Of a stretch of DNA of 64,000 bases, positions 33,339-42,173 are shown in pieces; position 1 is the stretch's first letter, and the number at the start of each line of letters is the position of its first letter. This DNA comes from Exiguobacterium sp. 9-2 (GTDB lineage Bacteria; Bacillota; Bacilli; Exiguobacteriales; Exiguobacteriaceae), in assembly GCF_036287235.1 (NCBI RefSeq), contig NZ_CP142850.1, positions 1,381,127-1,445,126 on the forward strand, in the 5' to 3' direction. Under the pieces are notes generated by a model, which had not been told where the DNA came from, did no database searches, and saw nothing but the letters and a program-made list of their open reading frames with translations. A program made the translations under genes and the position numbers.

Positions 33339-33860
33339 TTACTCGACGTATTTTTCGTGAAAGCTATTGTAAAGTTCCGCGTACGTTTCCTTGAGTGTCC
33401 TAATCGCATTCACGTCTGTTCCGATGACATCCACTACATCAGTCGACACATACAAAAGGAAATCCGAGTCAAAGAAGACGATGTAAGCTGGTGTGTGCCC
33501 TCGATAGACGTTTAAGCAGTAGGAGATGATTTCATCTAGCTTTATATGTTTCACATGTGCATATACGACACCTGTATGAGCTCCTTCATCTTCCACGATA
33601 TACTCTTTCCAATTTCGAATCGTAATCGACGAGCCTACTCGTGCCTTTGCTAAGTAGCGCCGATGATAATGGATGTATGCAGCAACGAATAGAAGGTGGA
33701 TGGATCTGTCTTCTTGAAAAATCGTCTGAAGAATTTCTTTCAATTACGAGGCATTTAGGTCTTCCATTAAAAAGCGGATACGGCGTTCTGGTGTTGACTG
33801 AAAATAGGGTGTTGGTTTCTTGATATCAAGCTCGATCTGGAACCGAGATAAATCAAGCAT
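33339..33860 (-). pseudogene. Unknown protein interrupted by one TAA codon
   Basis: An ATG at 33860 behind GAGGAGA opens 38 codons ending MEDLNAS, then TAA (33746-33744), then the same frame continues with KEILQTIFQED for 134 codons to 33339. A CAA-to-TAA change would explain the stop. Without it the product is about 173 residues. The downstream part could be re-initiated at the TTG just after the stop, but no ribosome binding site precedes it. It lies 20 bases after the 33881 gene, as an operon partner. Confidence 0.65.
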
Positions 33861-33880
33861 ATAGAAGTCTCCTCACTCTA

Positions 33881-34351
33881 TTAAAGTTTTGATGACGAAT
33901 AGGGAATGTGACGGATGAAGGCATCCAGCTGAATGTCGAAGTACGCTTCAAGATCGAATCGAAGTTGCCTTTCTAAATCAGACAAGCATGTCACTAAGGT
34001 GTCGAGAGGAAAAACAGTGTTCATCCGTTCATCGCCCCAAATCGATTGAATGCGACCTTGATCCGTGAAAGGGACCATCGATACGATTGCCCCTTCTTCA
34101 TCATGGTCAAACTCCACCGAATAATAATAAAAGGCAGGAATGAATGAAGGCGTCACCTGTCTTTTCCACCGATACAAGGATTTATAAAACTCGAAGATGG
34201 ATAACGATGTTTCGAGATATAGTGCATGATCAATGATGATTTTGACATTCGCTTCAATCGACAGAATCGTGGGGATATCCTTTGCTGAAGCATTTGAAAT
34301 AGCATTCGGTGAATTTAAAAAATCATACCTACAAATGATTTGAGAAGACAT
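33881..34351 (-). CDS. Soluble protein, unknown (DUF7878-like in appearance)
   Basis: A 156-residue protein with no signal or span. Segments LSIEANVKIIIDHALYLETSLSIF split by turns and YYYSVEFDHDEEGAIVSM resemble DUF7878-type proteins, a weak resemblance only. The ATG at 34351 is 8 bases after GGAG; nearer ATG and GTG codons are alternatives. It probably shares a transcript with the interrupted gene downstream. Confidence 0.65.
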   Translation of the reverse strand: MSSQIICRYDFLNSPNAISNASAKDIPTILSIEANVKIIIDHALYLETSLSIFEFYKSLYRWKRQVTPSFIPAFYYYSVEFDHDEEGAIVSMVPFTDQGRIQSIWGDERMNTVFPLDTLVTCLSDLERQLRFDLEAYFDIQLDAFIRHIPYSSSKL

Positions 34352-34379
34352 GTTCATCACTCCGGTTTATGAATTGACA

Positions 34380-35273
34380 TTAGCTGAATACTTTATTTCG
34401 TTGCCGAAACGGACGAATCCCTAGAGCAATCGAAGCCCCGATGCAACTAAATAGACACCCGATGATTAAAGGAAGAGATAGCGTCGATTCACCGATCAAT
34501 ACTGAAGCAACACCGCCGATCAACGGGAATAGTGCTACCATATAGCCGCTCTTCGCACCACCGATCCGTTCGACGAGTTTCAAATAAAACAGCCAGGCAA
34601 GAAACGATGCAATCACGGTTAAATACAGTAAGGCAGAAAGATAGGTAACGGTTGTCGGGAGCGTAAGCGGTGTTCCTTGAATCATGACGATTGCGCCCAT
34701 CAATAGACTCGCGACAGTGAATCCGATCGCATTGGCATGAACCGGGTTGATCCGTTGCTTGGCGTTCCGCGCTGAACTGGCGTCACCCACTGCTGTTAAT
34801 AGCGTGCCGACCAAGGCAATCAAGACCCCTTTTAAATCGGTCAGTCCATCGATGCTGCCTAGACTCGGAACAATCAGGACACCGACGCCGATGATACCAA
34901 AACATCCGCCAATCCAAACGCGCGCATGGAGGGTCTCTTTTAAAAACAAGCGCAGAGCGATTGGTGTCAGAATGACCTTGAGTGAGAAAATCAACGTCAC
35001 GATGGCGGCAGAGCTTAACATCGTCGCGTAATAGAGACATAAGTAACTCAGAGCGAAGTTACAGACACCGAATACGACGATGAAAGGCATATCCGTCGCG
35101 GTAGGTTTGTTCGTTCGTTTAACGAATAACGCAAATAGGATGAAAAGAACAGCGGTCATCGCTAATCGATAGGTCAGGGATACTTCCAAGGCGACAGGTG
35201 TTCCTTGGATTTTGACAGCAATGAAATTCAGTCCCCAGACGATCAAACAAAATAGATACATGAAATATGTCAT
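34380..35273 (-). CDS. EamA/DMT-family transporter
   Basis: A 297-residue, ten-span protein with two EamA repeats; the N-terminal CLIVWGLNFIAVKIQG and YRLAMTAVLFILF motifs are typical. The ATG at 35273 follows GAGGATC. It is a second DMT exporter in the window, different from that at 158. It runs toward the 33881 gene with 28 bases between, so the three may be co-transcribed. Substrate unknown. Confidence 0.86.
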   Translation of the reverse strand: MTYFMYLFCLIVWGLNFIAVKIQGTPVALEVSLTYRLAMTAVLFILFALFVKRTNKPTATDMPFIVVFGVCNFALSYLCLYYATMLSSAAIVTLIFSLKVILTPIALRLFLKETLHARVWIGGCFGIIGVGVLIVPSLGSIDGLTDLKGVLIALVGTLLTAVGDASSARNAKQRINPVHANAIGFTVASLLMGAIVMIQGTPLTLPTTVTYLSALLYLTVIASFLAWLFYLKLVERIGGAKSGYMVALFPLIGGVASVLIGESTLSLPLIIGCLFSCIGASIALGIRPFRQRNKVFS

Positions 35274-35380
35274 AGTTGATCCTCGTTTATGTATTTTTAT
35301 TTCCAAATCTTTTCCTGTCTATCATCTTAACAAATATGAACATGTAGAAAGCAGATTCCGTGAAAATCTTATTCTGGTAC

Positions 35381-35417
35381 AAAAAAATCACTGACCATCA
35401 TATGACAGCCAGTGATT
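35381..35417 (-). terminator. Terminator of the FtsX-type permease gene (minus)
   Basis: AATCACTG pairs with CAGTGATT; read leftward it is followed by a run of seven T. Confidence 0.85.
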
Positions 35418-35436
35418 GAATAGATGAAAGCGTCAA

Positions 35437-38400
35437 TCATAATTTGATTTTGACGGTGTAGAGATAACCAGTAAATCCGCCATATGCGTTCATAACGAAA
35501 GTGTTCTCATTTTTTGGAACGATGTAGATGACGTCGATTTTTGAGTGTAAAGGAGCGAGATATCCTAAATTATCTGAATAGGCTTTTTTATTGTGATTGA
35601 TTGTTTTTTCAGGGGTATAACTTTTCTTATGACTATCTATCAATGGGAATGTAAATGGTTTGTAGTCGATGTAAGAGTCGGCTGTAGCTTCACCTTCTAC
35701 TCGTAATTCAAGCGTGACAGAAACAGCCTGTTTGGATGATGGTAAATCAGGAAGTTGAACTCGTTTAGCAGAACTAACCTTGAACCCATGGTACTTCATT
35801 ACATTAGGATCACCTGGGTAAGTTTGCTTTCCACCTTCATCCATCAATTTCTTGATGACATCTGTATTTGTTTTTTTCGACTGCTTTTTTTGTCCGGTCT
35901 TCACGGTGGTTGAAGTAGCATTCACAGCATCGACTTCAATTTTGACGGTCGTCGGTTTGGCAATCGCTTCACTTGTCGCGAAAAGAACATAGGTGTTTTT
36001 TTCACGTGGAACACGGAAGACAAGATCGACGCGTGAAACGGAAGGTGGATAATAACGATAGCCATCCTTCCATACATCTGGATTCCGGTTCTCATAATCG
36101 ACAGCTTCGTATACGTTTCCGTTTGTATCCTCTAACGTGAATAGATTTGGCTTATAAATAGCATATCCGTCATCTGCGTCTTTATCCTTGTAGTTTTCAA
36201 GGATGACGGGAACGGTGACATATTGTTCATTATCAAGAGTTGGTAATTTCAACTCTTTTGGAGGGGATGAGAGAAGTTTATTAACATGAAAAATATTACC
36301 TTGTGTTTTAGGATCTCCCGGATAAGTTTGAACGACACCACGATTCATCAGTTTATCGAGATTACTCGAATTGACTTTCTTCGAGGATGATTTTTTCTTT
36401 TTAGACTCATTTACATCTGCCAATTTCGTACCTGTCGTCTTGATTGATGGTGAAGCTGTTTGCGCGGGTTTTGTTGGTGTCGGTCCTTCTTCGGTCGTAG
36501 CAAAGAAGAATAGGGAAGCGACACCGACGACAAGGGCACCACCGACTGCGGATAAGGCGATTCGGAAACGTCGTTCGGTCGCTTTCGTATTCGTCGCGAC
36601 ACTTCCAATCGCAGCATTTGGTGTAATGCTGACGGCGCGTTGTGCGGGTAAAAGGGCACCGAGAACTCCCGTGATGGCAGGAATCAACAACATGACACTC
36701 AAGAAACCAAGCTCACCTGTTGGGAACTGGTTATAGACGAAGCCGATCATCGCAAGAGCGATTAGTAAGCCGATGATTCCGGCGAACAGTCCCGTCATCA
36801 ATCCTTCACTTAAGACGAGTGTCCGGATTTGTCCGTTACGCCAGCCGGTTGCTTTTAAGACAGCGAGCTGACTCTTTCGCTCGTTGACGTTTTGCCACAT
36901 GATCTCCGTCGTCGTCAAGATGGCGATGAGTAAAGCGACACCCATGGCAACATAGTGCATCGTGCCGACTTCAAGGGCAACGTATTCACCGAGCCATGTT
37001 GCATACAGGACACCTTTCAGTCGGAAGGTGATGAACAGGAAGAAGATGAATAGACTCGTTGGCAAGGCGATCGCGATCGTCGAGAGGATCGTCCGTTGCC
37101 AATACGTTGCAAGTTGGTTGATGCTCATCCCAAGGACACTTTGTGCCCGGACGAAGCGACGACCTTTTGAGACTTCACCAGAACGCATACTTTCGAATGG
37201 TTGAATCCGGCGGATGAGCGTCATCGGGACGAGCGTACCGCCCCAGTAAATCAATAGACCAGCAAGTCCGATCAAGATGATCCGTGATAAGGCAATCGGA
37301 TGATCCGTCGTTAGCCAGAACGAACCAAGGATCGTCCAAGAAATCAAGGCGACGAGTGTGCCGAGTAAAGTTGCTTCTAGGAACAGAAGCTTCGAGAGCT
37401 GACGTGGACGCCAACCGAGCGACAGTAAAATTGCGAACTCTTTTTTTCGCGCATAAAGTAAGATGATGTTCGAACTAAAGACATAAACGAGCGCGACAGC
37501 GATGACGCTCAAGATAATACCACTCATCCCGACTTTCGCTTCCTGGAAAATTGCCATCGATGAACCAAGTTTGATCCACGGTTGCTGGACCCAGCCGAGT
37601 GCTGATTCACCTTTTAATCCAGGGAGGTATGTCAGCGCGAGTTGTGGTGAGGAGCCGAGCGTAACATCCGTAATCAAACCGGTCTTATCCTCGATCTCTT
37701 GAGCGACAGCTTTCAACTTTTTCTCACTCGTTGCGTTCATCGTCTCAACACCTTTGACGTTGACACGAATGGCTGAAATTGCTTTATCACCACGTAACTT
37801 AAAGGCGGCGTCAAGCGTCGTCAGCATCGATGGTGGTTTTGTCAAGAAATCATACGGGTCATTCGTCGGCTTAACTTCCCGAACCGGATTGACCGGTTTT
37901 TCATTCTTATCCATGACCCATTGGGCTTTCGCCGGGAAATAGGTCTCCATCGGCAGTTCTGTCAACGGATCCTTCGAGATGTTCAATTTTTTTGGATCAA
38001 AGACACCAATAAAGTTCAAATGCATTTTCGGAACGTTTTCTAGGCTACCTGTGCCGTCACCGAAGATACGAGCTTTTCGATACATCGATCGTTTCGAAAT
38101 CAGGACTTCTTTTGCAACCTCTTGAGGCGTCACTTGATAAGTAAATGGCCAACGTTTTGCAAACGGACTCGCAATTGTTTGATACTCGACGGCTGATGGT
38201 TTTAGATACATCCAGTCAAAGCTACCAGCAGCATTTTCTGGAACCTTATCTTCAAGAATATTCTTTACGAGTTGTTTTGACGCTTGCTTTGTCGAAATAT
38301 AGTATTCTTTCGTATCTTTGACAGGAAGCGTTTTGAGATAGGATTCGCCACCTTTTTTCATGATACTGCGAACCGTTTCAGTCATTGAGTCTTTAACGAG

Positions 38401-39165
38401 CGGGATATCGACTTTCTCATAGCGATAAGTCCGCGAAGCATTCACGTACTCGTGGCTGTTCATGATTAGTGGGATGTCCCATACACCGTCACCATAATCG
38501 TTGACAATATCTTCTTTCGTGAAATAACGACTATGTGTTGCCTTCTTAGTTGCTTGATCGAGTCCGACTAGTTGTGCTTCTGCTTCCGGATCAATCCCGG
38601 CAAGCATAACCGAACTCCCGTAACCGTAAATAGGAAACTCGCCTAATTCTTGTGGTGAAATATCTCGATTCAATCCGTCACTCTCAGGAGGGAACCATCC
38701 GGCTCCAGCAAAGAAGGAGTGAGACTCTGTTTCTTTTTTTAGTCCAGTATCTTGCATATCTTTGAATGAAATCTTATAAATGCCTGGCTCTTTGAAGTTA
38801 TACGTATCCTTCACAGCATCTGTATTGTAGTTTCCGATCATCGCAATCGGTGCGGCGACTTCGACGTCTGCGATTTGCTTGATCGTCTCGTACTGCTTGC
38901 GGGTGATCCCGCCGTCGAGCCCACTCATGTAATTTGGCTCGAGCAGGTTCAAGTCTTCCGTCACGCTCCGACTGCCTTCCGGTCGAACGACGATATCGTA
39001 GGACGATCCCCAGCGTTTTTGCAGTTCATCGACGACCGTTCCATTGTTCGCTTGCGTCGTACCGATTAAATAACTGAGTCCTGTACTGACGATCAGGACA
39101 CCGACGAGTAGCAGGATGAACCGCTCCTTGTTACGCCACCAGGAATTCCAGATGAATCTCAGCAT
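35437..39165 (-). CDS. Giant FtsX/MacB-type permease with two C-terminal extracytoplasmic modules
   Basis: A 1242-residue protein. An N-terminal anchor (about 15-35) is followed by a roughly 500-residue extracytoplasmic region, FtsX block 1 near 545-690 (FSSNIILLYARKKEFAIL, LGWRPRQL), FtsX block 2 near 745-850 (NERKSQLAVLKATGW) and a last span near 870-890. Then come two tandem modules of about 150 residues, each opening with LM-x5-QTYPGDP (near 940 and 1110), resembling DUF4352-type beta domains. It is a paralog of 47554-50778. No ATPase gene adjoins it. GAGGGA precedes the ATG. Confidence 0.85.
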   Translation of the reverse strand: MLRFIWNSWWRNKERFILLLVGVLIVSTGLSYLIGTTQANNGTVVDELQKRWGSSYDIVVRPEGSRSVTEDLNLLEPNYMSGLDGGITRKQYETIKQIADVEVAAPIAMIGNYNTDAVKDTYNFKEPGIYKISFKDMQDTGLKKETESHSFFAGAGWFPPESDGLNRDISPQELGEFPIYGYGSSVMLAGIDPEAEAQLVGLDQATKKATHSRYFTKEDIVNDYGDGVWDIPLIMNSHEYVNASRTYRYEKVDIPLVKDSMTETVRSIMKKGGESYLKTLPVKDTKEYYISTKQASKQLVKNILEDKVPENAAGSFDWMYLKPSAVEYQTIASPFAKRWPFTYQVTPQEVAKEVLISKRSMYRKARIFGDGTGSLENVPKMHLNFIGVFDPKKLNISKDPLTELPMETYFPAKAQWVMDKNEKPVNPVREVKPTNDPYDFLTKPPSMLTTLDAAFKLRGDKAISAIRVNVKGVETMNATSEKKLKAVAQEIEDKTGLITDVTLGSSPQLALTYLPGLKGESALGWVQQPWIKLGSSMAIFQEAKVGMSGIILSVIAVALVYVFSSNIILLYARKKEFAILLSLGWRPRQLSKLLFLEATLLGTLVALISWTILGSFWLTTDHPIALSRIILIGLAGLLIYWGGTLVPMTLIRRIQPFESMRSGEVSKGRRFVRAQSVLGMSINQLATYWQRTILSTIAIALPTSLFIFFLFITFRLKGVLYATWLGEYVALEVGTMHYVAMGVALLIAILTTTEIMWQNVNERKSQLAVLKATGWRNGQIRTLVLSEGLMTGLFAGIIGLLIALAMIGFVYNQFPTGELGFLSVMLLIPAITGVLGALLPAQRAVSITPNAAIGSVATNTKATERRFRIALSAVGGALVVGVASLFFFATTEEGPTPTKPAQTASPSIKTTGTKLADVNESKKKKSSSKKVNSSNLDKLMNRGVVQTYPGDPKTQGNIFHVNKLLSSPPKELKLPTLDNEQYVTVPVILENYKDKDADDGYAIYKPNLFTLEDTNGNVYEAVDYENRNPDVWKDGYRYYPPSVSRVDLVFRVPREKNTYVLFATSEAIAKPTTVKIEVDAVNATSTTVKTGQKKQSKKTNTDVIKKLMDEGGKQTYPGDPNVMKYHGFKVSSAKRVQLPDLPSSKQAVSVTLELRVEGEATADSYIDYKPFTFPLIDSHKKSYTPEKTINHNKKAYSDNLGYLAPLHSKIDVIYIVPKNENTFVMNAYGGFTGYLYTVKIKL

Positions 39166-39245
39166 GTACTATCCCTCGCTTTCGTTTGGTTTAAGGAAAA
39201 TCTTATAATGGTTACATATATCCATATATTTCTTGTTATTTTTCC

Positions 39246-39274
39246 ATTATATACAAATAATAGTGAATTGACTA
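39246..39274 (-). promoter_or_regulatory. Predicted promoter of the giant permease gene
   Basis: On the minus strand a perfect TATAAT (39251-39246) lies 17 bases after TAGTCA (39274-39269, four of six matches to consensus). Confidence 0.5.
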
Positions 39275-39315
39275 AAAAATCTGTTAATTAGGTATGTTCG
39301 TTTTTAATCGATTAG

Positions 39316-39341
39316 AAAAAGCACCTCACGAAGGAGGTGCT
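39316..39341 (-). terminator. Terminator of the MFS-GNAT operon
   Basis: AGCACCTC pairs with GAGGTGCT over 6 bases; TTTTTC follows leftward. Confidence 0.85.
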
Positions 39342-39359
39342 ACATCAGGAGTGATTCTT

Positions 39360-39881
39360 TTAAGCATAGAGTGGGCTACATTTCCGCATGATGATTTCGT
39401 CGAACGAACGCCCTTCATAGGATACAGCATCAGGAATCGTTTCTACGATGTCAAAGCCAACTTTTTTATACGCAGCGATGGCTCGTTCATTATGCGAAAA
39501 CACTTCAAGTTCAAGTTGATGAAGTCGAAGTTCCTCGAAACAAAACCGGATGATACACGCGATCGCTTCTGTCCCGTACCCTTGACCGGTCCAGGGGAGG
39601 GCACGCATCGAAATACGAAAGCCTGCTTGTTTCAACTCTGCATCGATGTCTAAAATCGAACACTCGCCGATTATTTCACCGGAGTTCAAACAGATGGCGA
39701 AATCAAAGCGCGTTGGATCAGCTTGAATCGAAAGAATATGTCGTTCGATCTGTTCGAGCGAAAACGTCACCGTCGTATCAGTCAGGTAACGTAATGTCTC
39801 ATCCTGGGTTTGTTCGAATAAGACGTGTGCATCCGTCACGTCAAGCGGGCGTAGGAAAATTCGTTTTGCGGTCAGGTGCAT
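39360..39881 (-). CDS. GNAT-family (RimJ/RimL-like) acetyltransferase
   Basis: A 173-residue protein. LTAKRIFLRPLDVTDAHVLF at the N-terminus, the acetyl-CoA site GQGYGTEAIACIIRFCF near 98-114 and NERAIAAYKKVGF near 131-143 are characteristic of RimJ/L-like acetyltransferases acting on protein N-termini or small amines. It lies 15 bases downstream of a T-box-controlled MFS gene, so it should share that control. GAAAGGAAGG precedes the ATG. Confidence 0.88.
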   Translation of the reverse strand: MHLTAKRIFLRPLDVTDAHVLFEQTQDETLRYLTDTTVTFSLEQIERHILSIQADPTRFDFAICLNSGEIIGECSILDIDAELKQAGFRISMRALPWTGQGYGTEAIACIIRFCFEELRLHQLELEVFSHNERAIAAYKKVGFDIVETIPDAVSYEGRSFDEIIMRKCSPLYA

Positions 39882-39896
39882 GAATACCTTCCTTTC

Positions 39897-41123
39897 TCAT
39901 GACGAAAGTTTGATCGTTTCGTCCGTTTCCGTCGCGAAATAATGGCGTTTCGTTCGATCCTGGACGATCCAAACGATCAATCCACTGATGAACAGGAAGC
40001 TGACTGCAGCGACGGTATACGTCAAGCGGATCGAGGTCTCGGCATATAGACCGATCAAGGCAGTCAGTAGAATGACACCAGTCGATTGTACAACGTGGAT
40101 GCTACTGAGGAACCGTCCCATCAATTCGACCGGAATGTGTGTTTGAGCAAACGTCATGAAGCCAGTGTTTGCGAATGCAAGGGCAAAACTTAGCAAGAAA
40201 AAGCCGATCGCTGCAATCAAGAATGACGTCGCCGAGGCAAAGATCAAGTAACCGACAGGCGTCATCAGTGCCCCAAACTGGATCAAGAACCGGAGCGACA
40301 AGCGATGCGTAAAGGTTGCATTGACCGCGGAACCACAGATGATGCCGATTCCGGCGATACTGACGAGGAATCCATACGTACTCTCGTCCATCTGCAAAAC
40401 GATCGTCGCAAACGAGGCTTCAAGCGAATCGAGTCCGCTCATCAAGACGATCATCAGCGCATAGAAGGCGTAGACGAGCGTGATGTAGCGCCGAGTCCGT
40501 GCAAACTGAAAGGTTTCTTTCCAGTCCTTAAGAATCACTCGGAGTGAGAAGGGGACTGCTATAGTCGCCGCCAAGCGGACGTCAGGCAAGACGGACAATA
40601 AAGTGGCAGAACACAACAGTGCTCCCGCGTTGAGGACAATCGCCGTCTCAGGAGAACCGATTAAAAATAAAAAGCCGGCAATCGATGGTCCGAGAATGAA
40701 ACCGGCCGACTGAATGAAATTCTTTAATGCATTGAACCGTTGGCGACTAGTCTCTGGCACGAGCTTCGTCATGTAGATCAATGAGGATGTCTCAAATAGC
40801 GTGTTACCGATGTTCAAGATGAAGACGAGCGCATAAAGAACATACAATGAATCGATCAATGTCAACGAAAAGACGAGCGCGGCGCGCCCGACGTCAAGCA
40901 TGACGAGCAAGCGACGTTGATTGATTCGATCGACGACACTGCCGGACCAAAGACTCGTCAACAGCGCGGAGATCGGTAACAGGATATAGAGAACGGAGAC
41001 GGCGAACGCCGATCCCGTTCGTTCGAGGACGATTAAATTCAAAGCGATGAAGTAGACCCAAGCTCCAATGTTCGAGACACCGACACCAAGTAACAGCAAT
41101 CCAGGGTATTTCCAATTCGACAT
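39897..41123 (-). CDS. T-box-controlled MFS transporter (DHA3 efflux-like)
   Basis: A 408-residue, 12-span major facilitator of the macrolide-efflux-like type, with SGSVVDRINQRRLLVMLD near 58-75 as the loop 2-3 motif and RFNALKNFIQSAGFILGP near 125. The ATG at 41123 follows AAAGGAG. Its leader is a T-box element ending in a terminator 35-45 bases upstream, so expression should rise when one tRNA is uncharged. DHA3 members are usually drug exporters; amino acid or peptide transport is an alternative. The acetyltransferase gene follows in the same operon. Confidence 0.85.
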   Translation of the reverse strand: MSNWKYPGLLLLGVGVSNIGAWVYFIALNLIVLERTGSAFAVSVLYILLPISALLTSLWSGSVVDRINQRRLLVMLDVGRAALVFSLTLIDSLYVLYALVFILNIGNTLFETSSLIYMTKLVPETSRQRFNALKNFIQSAGFILGPSIAGFLFLIGSPETAIVLNAGALLCSATLLSVLPDVRLAATIAVPFSLRVILKDWKETFQFARTRRYITLVYAFYALMIVLMSGLDSLEASFATIVLQMDESTYGFLVSIAGIGIICGSAVNATFTHRLSLRFLIQFGALMTPVGYLIFASATSFLIAAIGFFLLSFALAFANTGFMTFAQTHIPVELMGRFLSSIHVVQSTGVILLTALIGLYAETSIRLTYTVAAVSFLFISGLIVWIVQDRTKRHYFATETDETIKLSS

Positions 41124-41160
41124 ATGACACACTCCTTTTTTAATTGTGTTTTAAGCCAAT

Positions 41161-41440
41161 AAAAAAATCCCACCTCCAAGACGTTGGTCTTGGGGACGAG
41201 ACTGTGCGTGTCGTGGTGCCACCCCTGTTCGCGAAACCGTCACCGGTACCGCCTTCATCGGTACGACCGCTTTTAAACGGCAAATACCTGAGCTCGATAA
41301 CGGGAGCACCCGTCACGATATCCCCGATTCGGTTCCACCGTGCTGCTCAGAGGCTTGGTTCGGTCAATGACTTTTGCTCCTTCCCACCAATCGGAGCTCT
41401 CTAGGAAAAATCGAAATGACGTACTGTTCTCTTCAATGCG
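41161..41440 (-). promoter_or_regulatory. T-box leader, probable proline specifier (CCA)
   Basis: Read leftward: AAGAG and AGTA (41425-41422) at the base of stem I, AGAGAG then a distal hairpin GCTCC/GGAGC with a GGTGGGAA loop, then GAA-CCA-AG-CCTCTGAG, where the three bases after GAA are the specifier (41358-41356). The T-box itself, AGGGGTGGCACCACGA, is at 41226-41211. The terminator stem CCAAGAC/GTCTTGG with flanking pairs ends in TTTTTTT (41167-41161). The base after TGG is C, predicting a G discriminator, which does not match the A known for Bacillus tRNA-Pro, so the specifier is probable, not certain. Confidence 0.85.
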
Positions 41441-41462
41441 TTTGATTCATATGATTTGTCTC

Positions 41463-41492
41463 ATCCTAGCATATGCCAAATGAAACCGTAAA
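41463..41492 (-). promoter_or_regulatory. Predicted promoter of the T-box transcript
   Basis: On the minus strand TTTACG (41492-41487) and TAGGAT (41468-41463) are 18 bases apart, just upstream of the first T-box sequences. Confidence 0.5.
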
Positions 41493-41647
41493 GAATTTTT
41501 ATCATTTTTTTACAATTGTTGAAAAAAGTACATAGGTATCAAAATTTGAAAAAAGATAAAAGTGGTAAAATATGTAACGTGCTATATGTTACATTGTCTT
41601 AGTTATGTGTTCACTTTCAAGAAAGGTGTATGAAAGGTGGGAAAAAA

Positions 41648-42127
41648 GTGAAACGTTTGATTTATTTCATATCTCCACTCCTGGTTCTTACCGGAGCTGT
41701 CTTTTTTACGACGTTCCGTCCGATCGAGCAAGCAATCTATTTCTTAATCTTATTTTTACTGACCTGTCTGTCAGCGATGACAGTAGTGGAGCGTCTCGTC
41801 AAACATCATGATGTGATCCGGCGACTGAACACGATCCATCCACTCATCGGGATCGTACTGGGTACCGTCATACTTGCTATTATCATTGGTAGTCTATTTT
41901 GGATAGCACCTTCGCTAACGCACCCCGGTCCAGTCGGTCTTCTCGAAATATTCCTCTTCATGTATGTCGTGATATTGGTCCTCGGTTTTATTGTCAGTTG
42001 TTTCTTCGAAGGCATCACGCGTCAACCGAAGGATCAATTGATTCGCCCAGTCTTTCTGTTCATCGGAACCGGCTATCTCATCTTGACCGTCTTCGGAATC
42101 TTGCAACTGTATCGTCAAACCGGATGA
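41648..42127 (+). CDS. Four-span membrane protein, unknown
   Basis: A 159-residue protein starting MKRLIYFISPLL, with four hydrophobic spans and a conserved-looking HPLIGIVLG stretch. GTG at 41648 behind AAAGGTGGG is preferred; an in-frame ATG at 41630 has AAAGGTG only 3 bases before it. Divergent from the T-box operon. No family recognised. Confidence 0.65.
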   Translation: MKRLIYFISPLLVLTGAVFFTTFRPIEQAIYFLILFLLTCLSAMTVVERLVKHHDVIRRLNTIHPLIGIVLGTVILAIIIGSLFWIAPSLTHPGPVGLLEIFLFMYVVILVLGFIVSCFFEGITRQPKDQLIRPVFLFIGTGYLILTVFGILQLYRQTG

Positions 42128-42134
42128 CAGCAAA

Positions 42135-42164
42135 CCCCACTGACGCAATAAGACGACAGTGGGG
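42135..42164. terminator. Hairpin between convergent genes
   Basis: CCCCACTG pairs with CAGTGGGG over 14 bases between the 41648 gene and the convergent 42174 gene. The T run is weak on both sides. Confidence 0.6.
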
Positions 42165-42173
42165 ATATTGTGT

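Noticed and set aside
41144-41404. 86-codon plus-strand open frame upstream of the 41648 gene
   Set aside because: It is the antisense of the T-box leader, whose conserved elements explain the sequence; it has no ribosome binding site.
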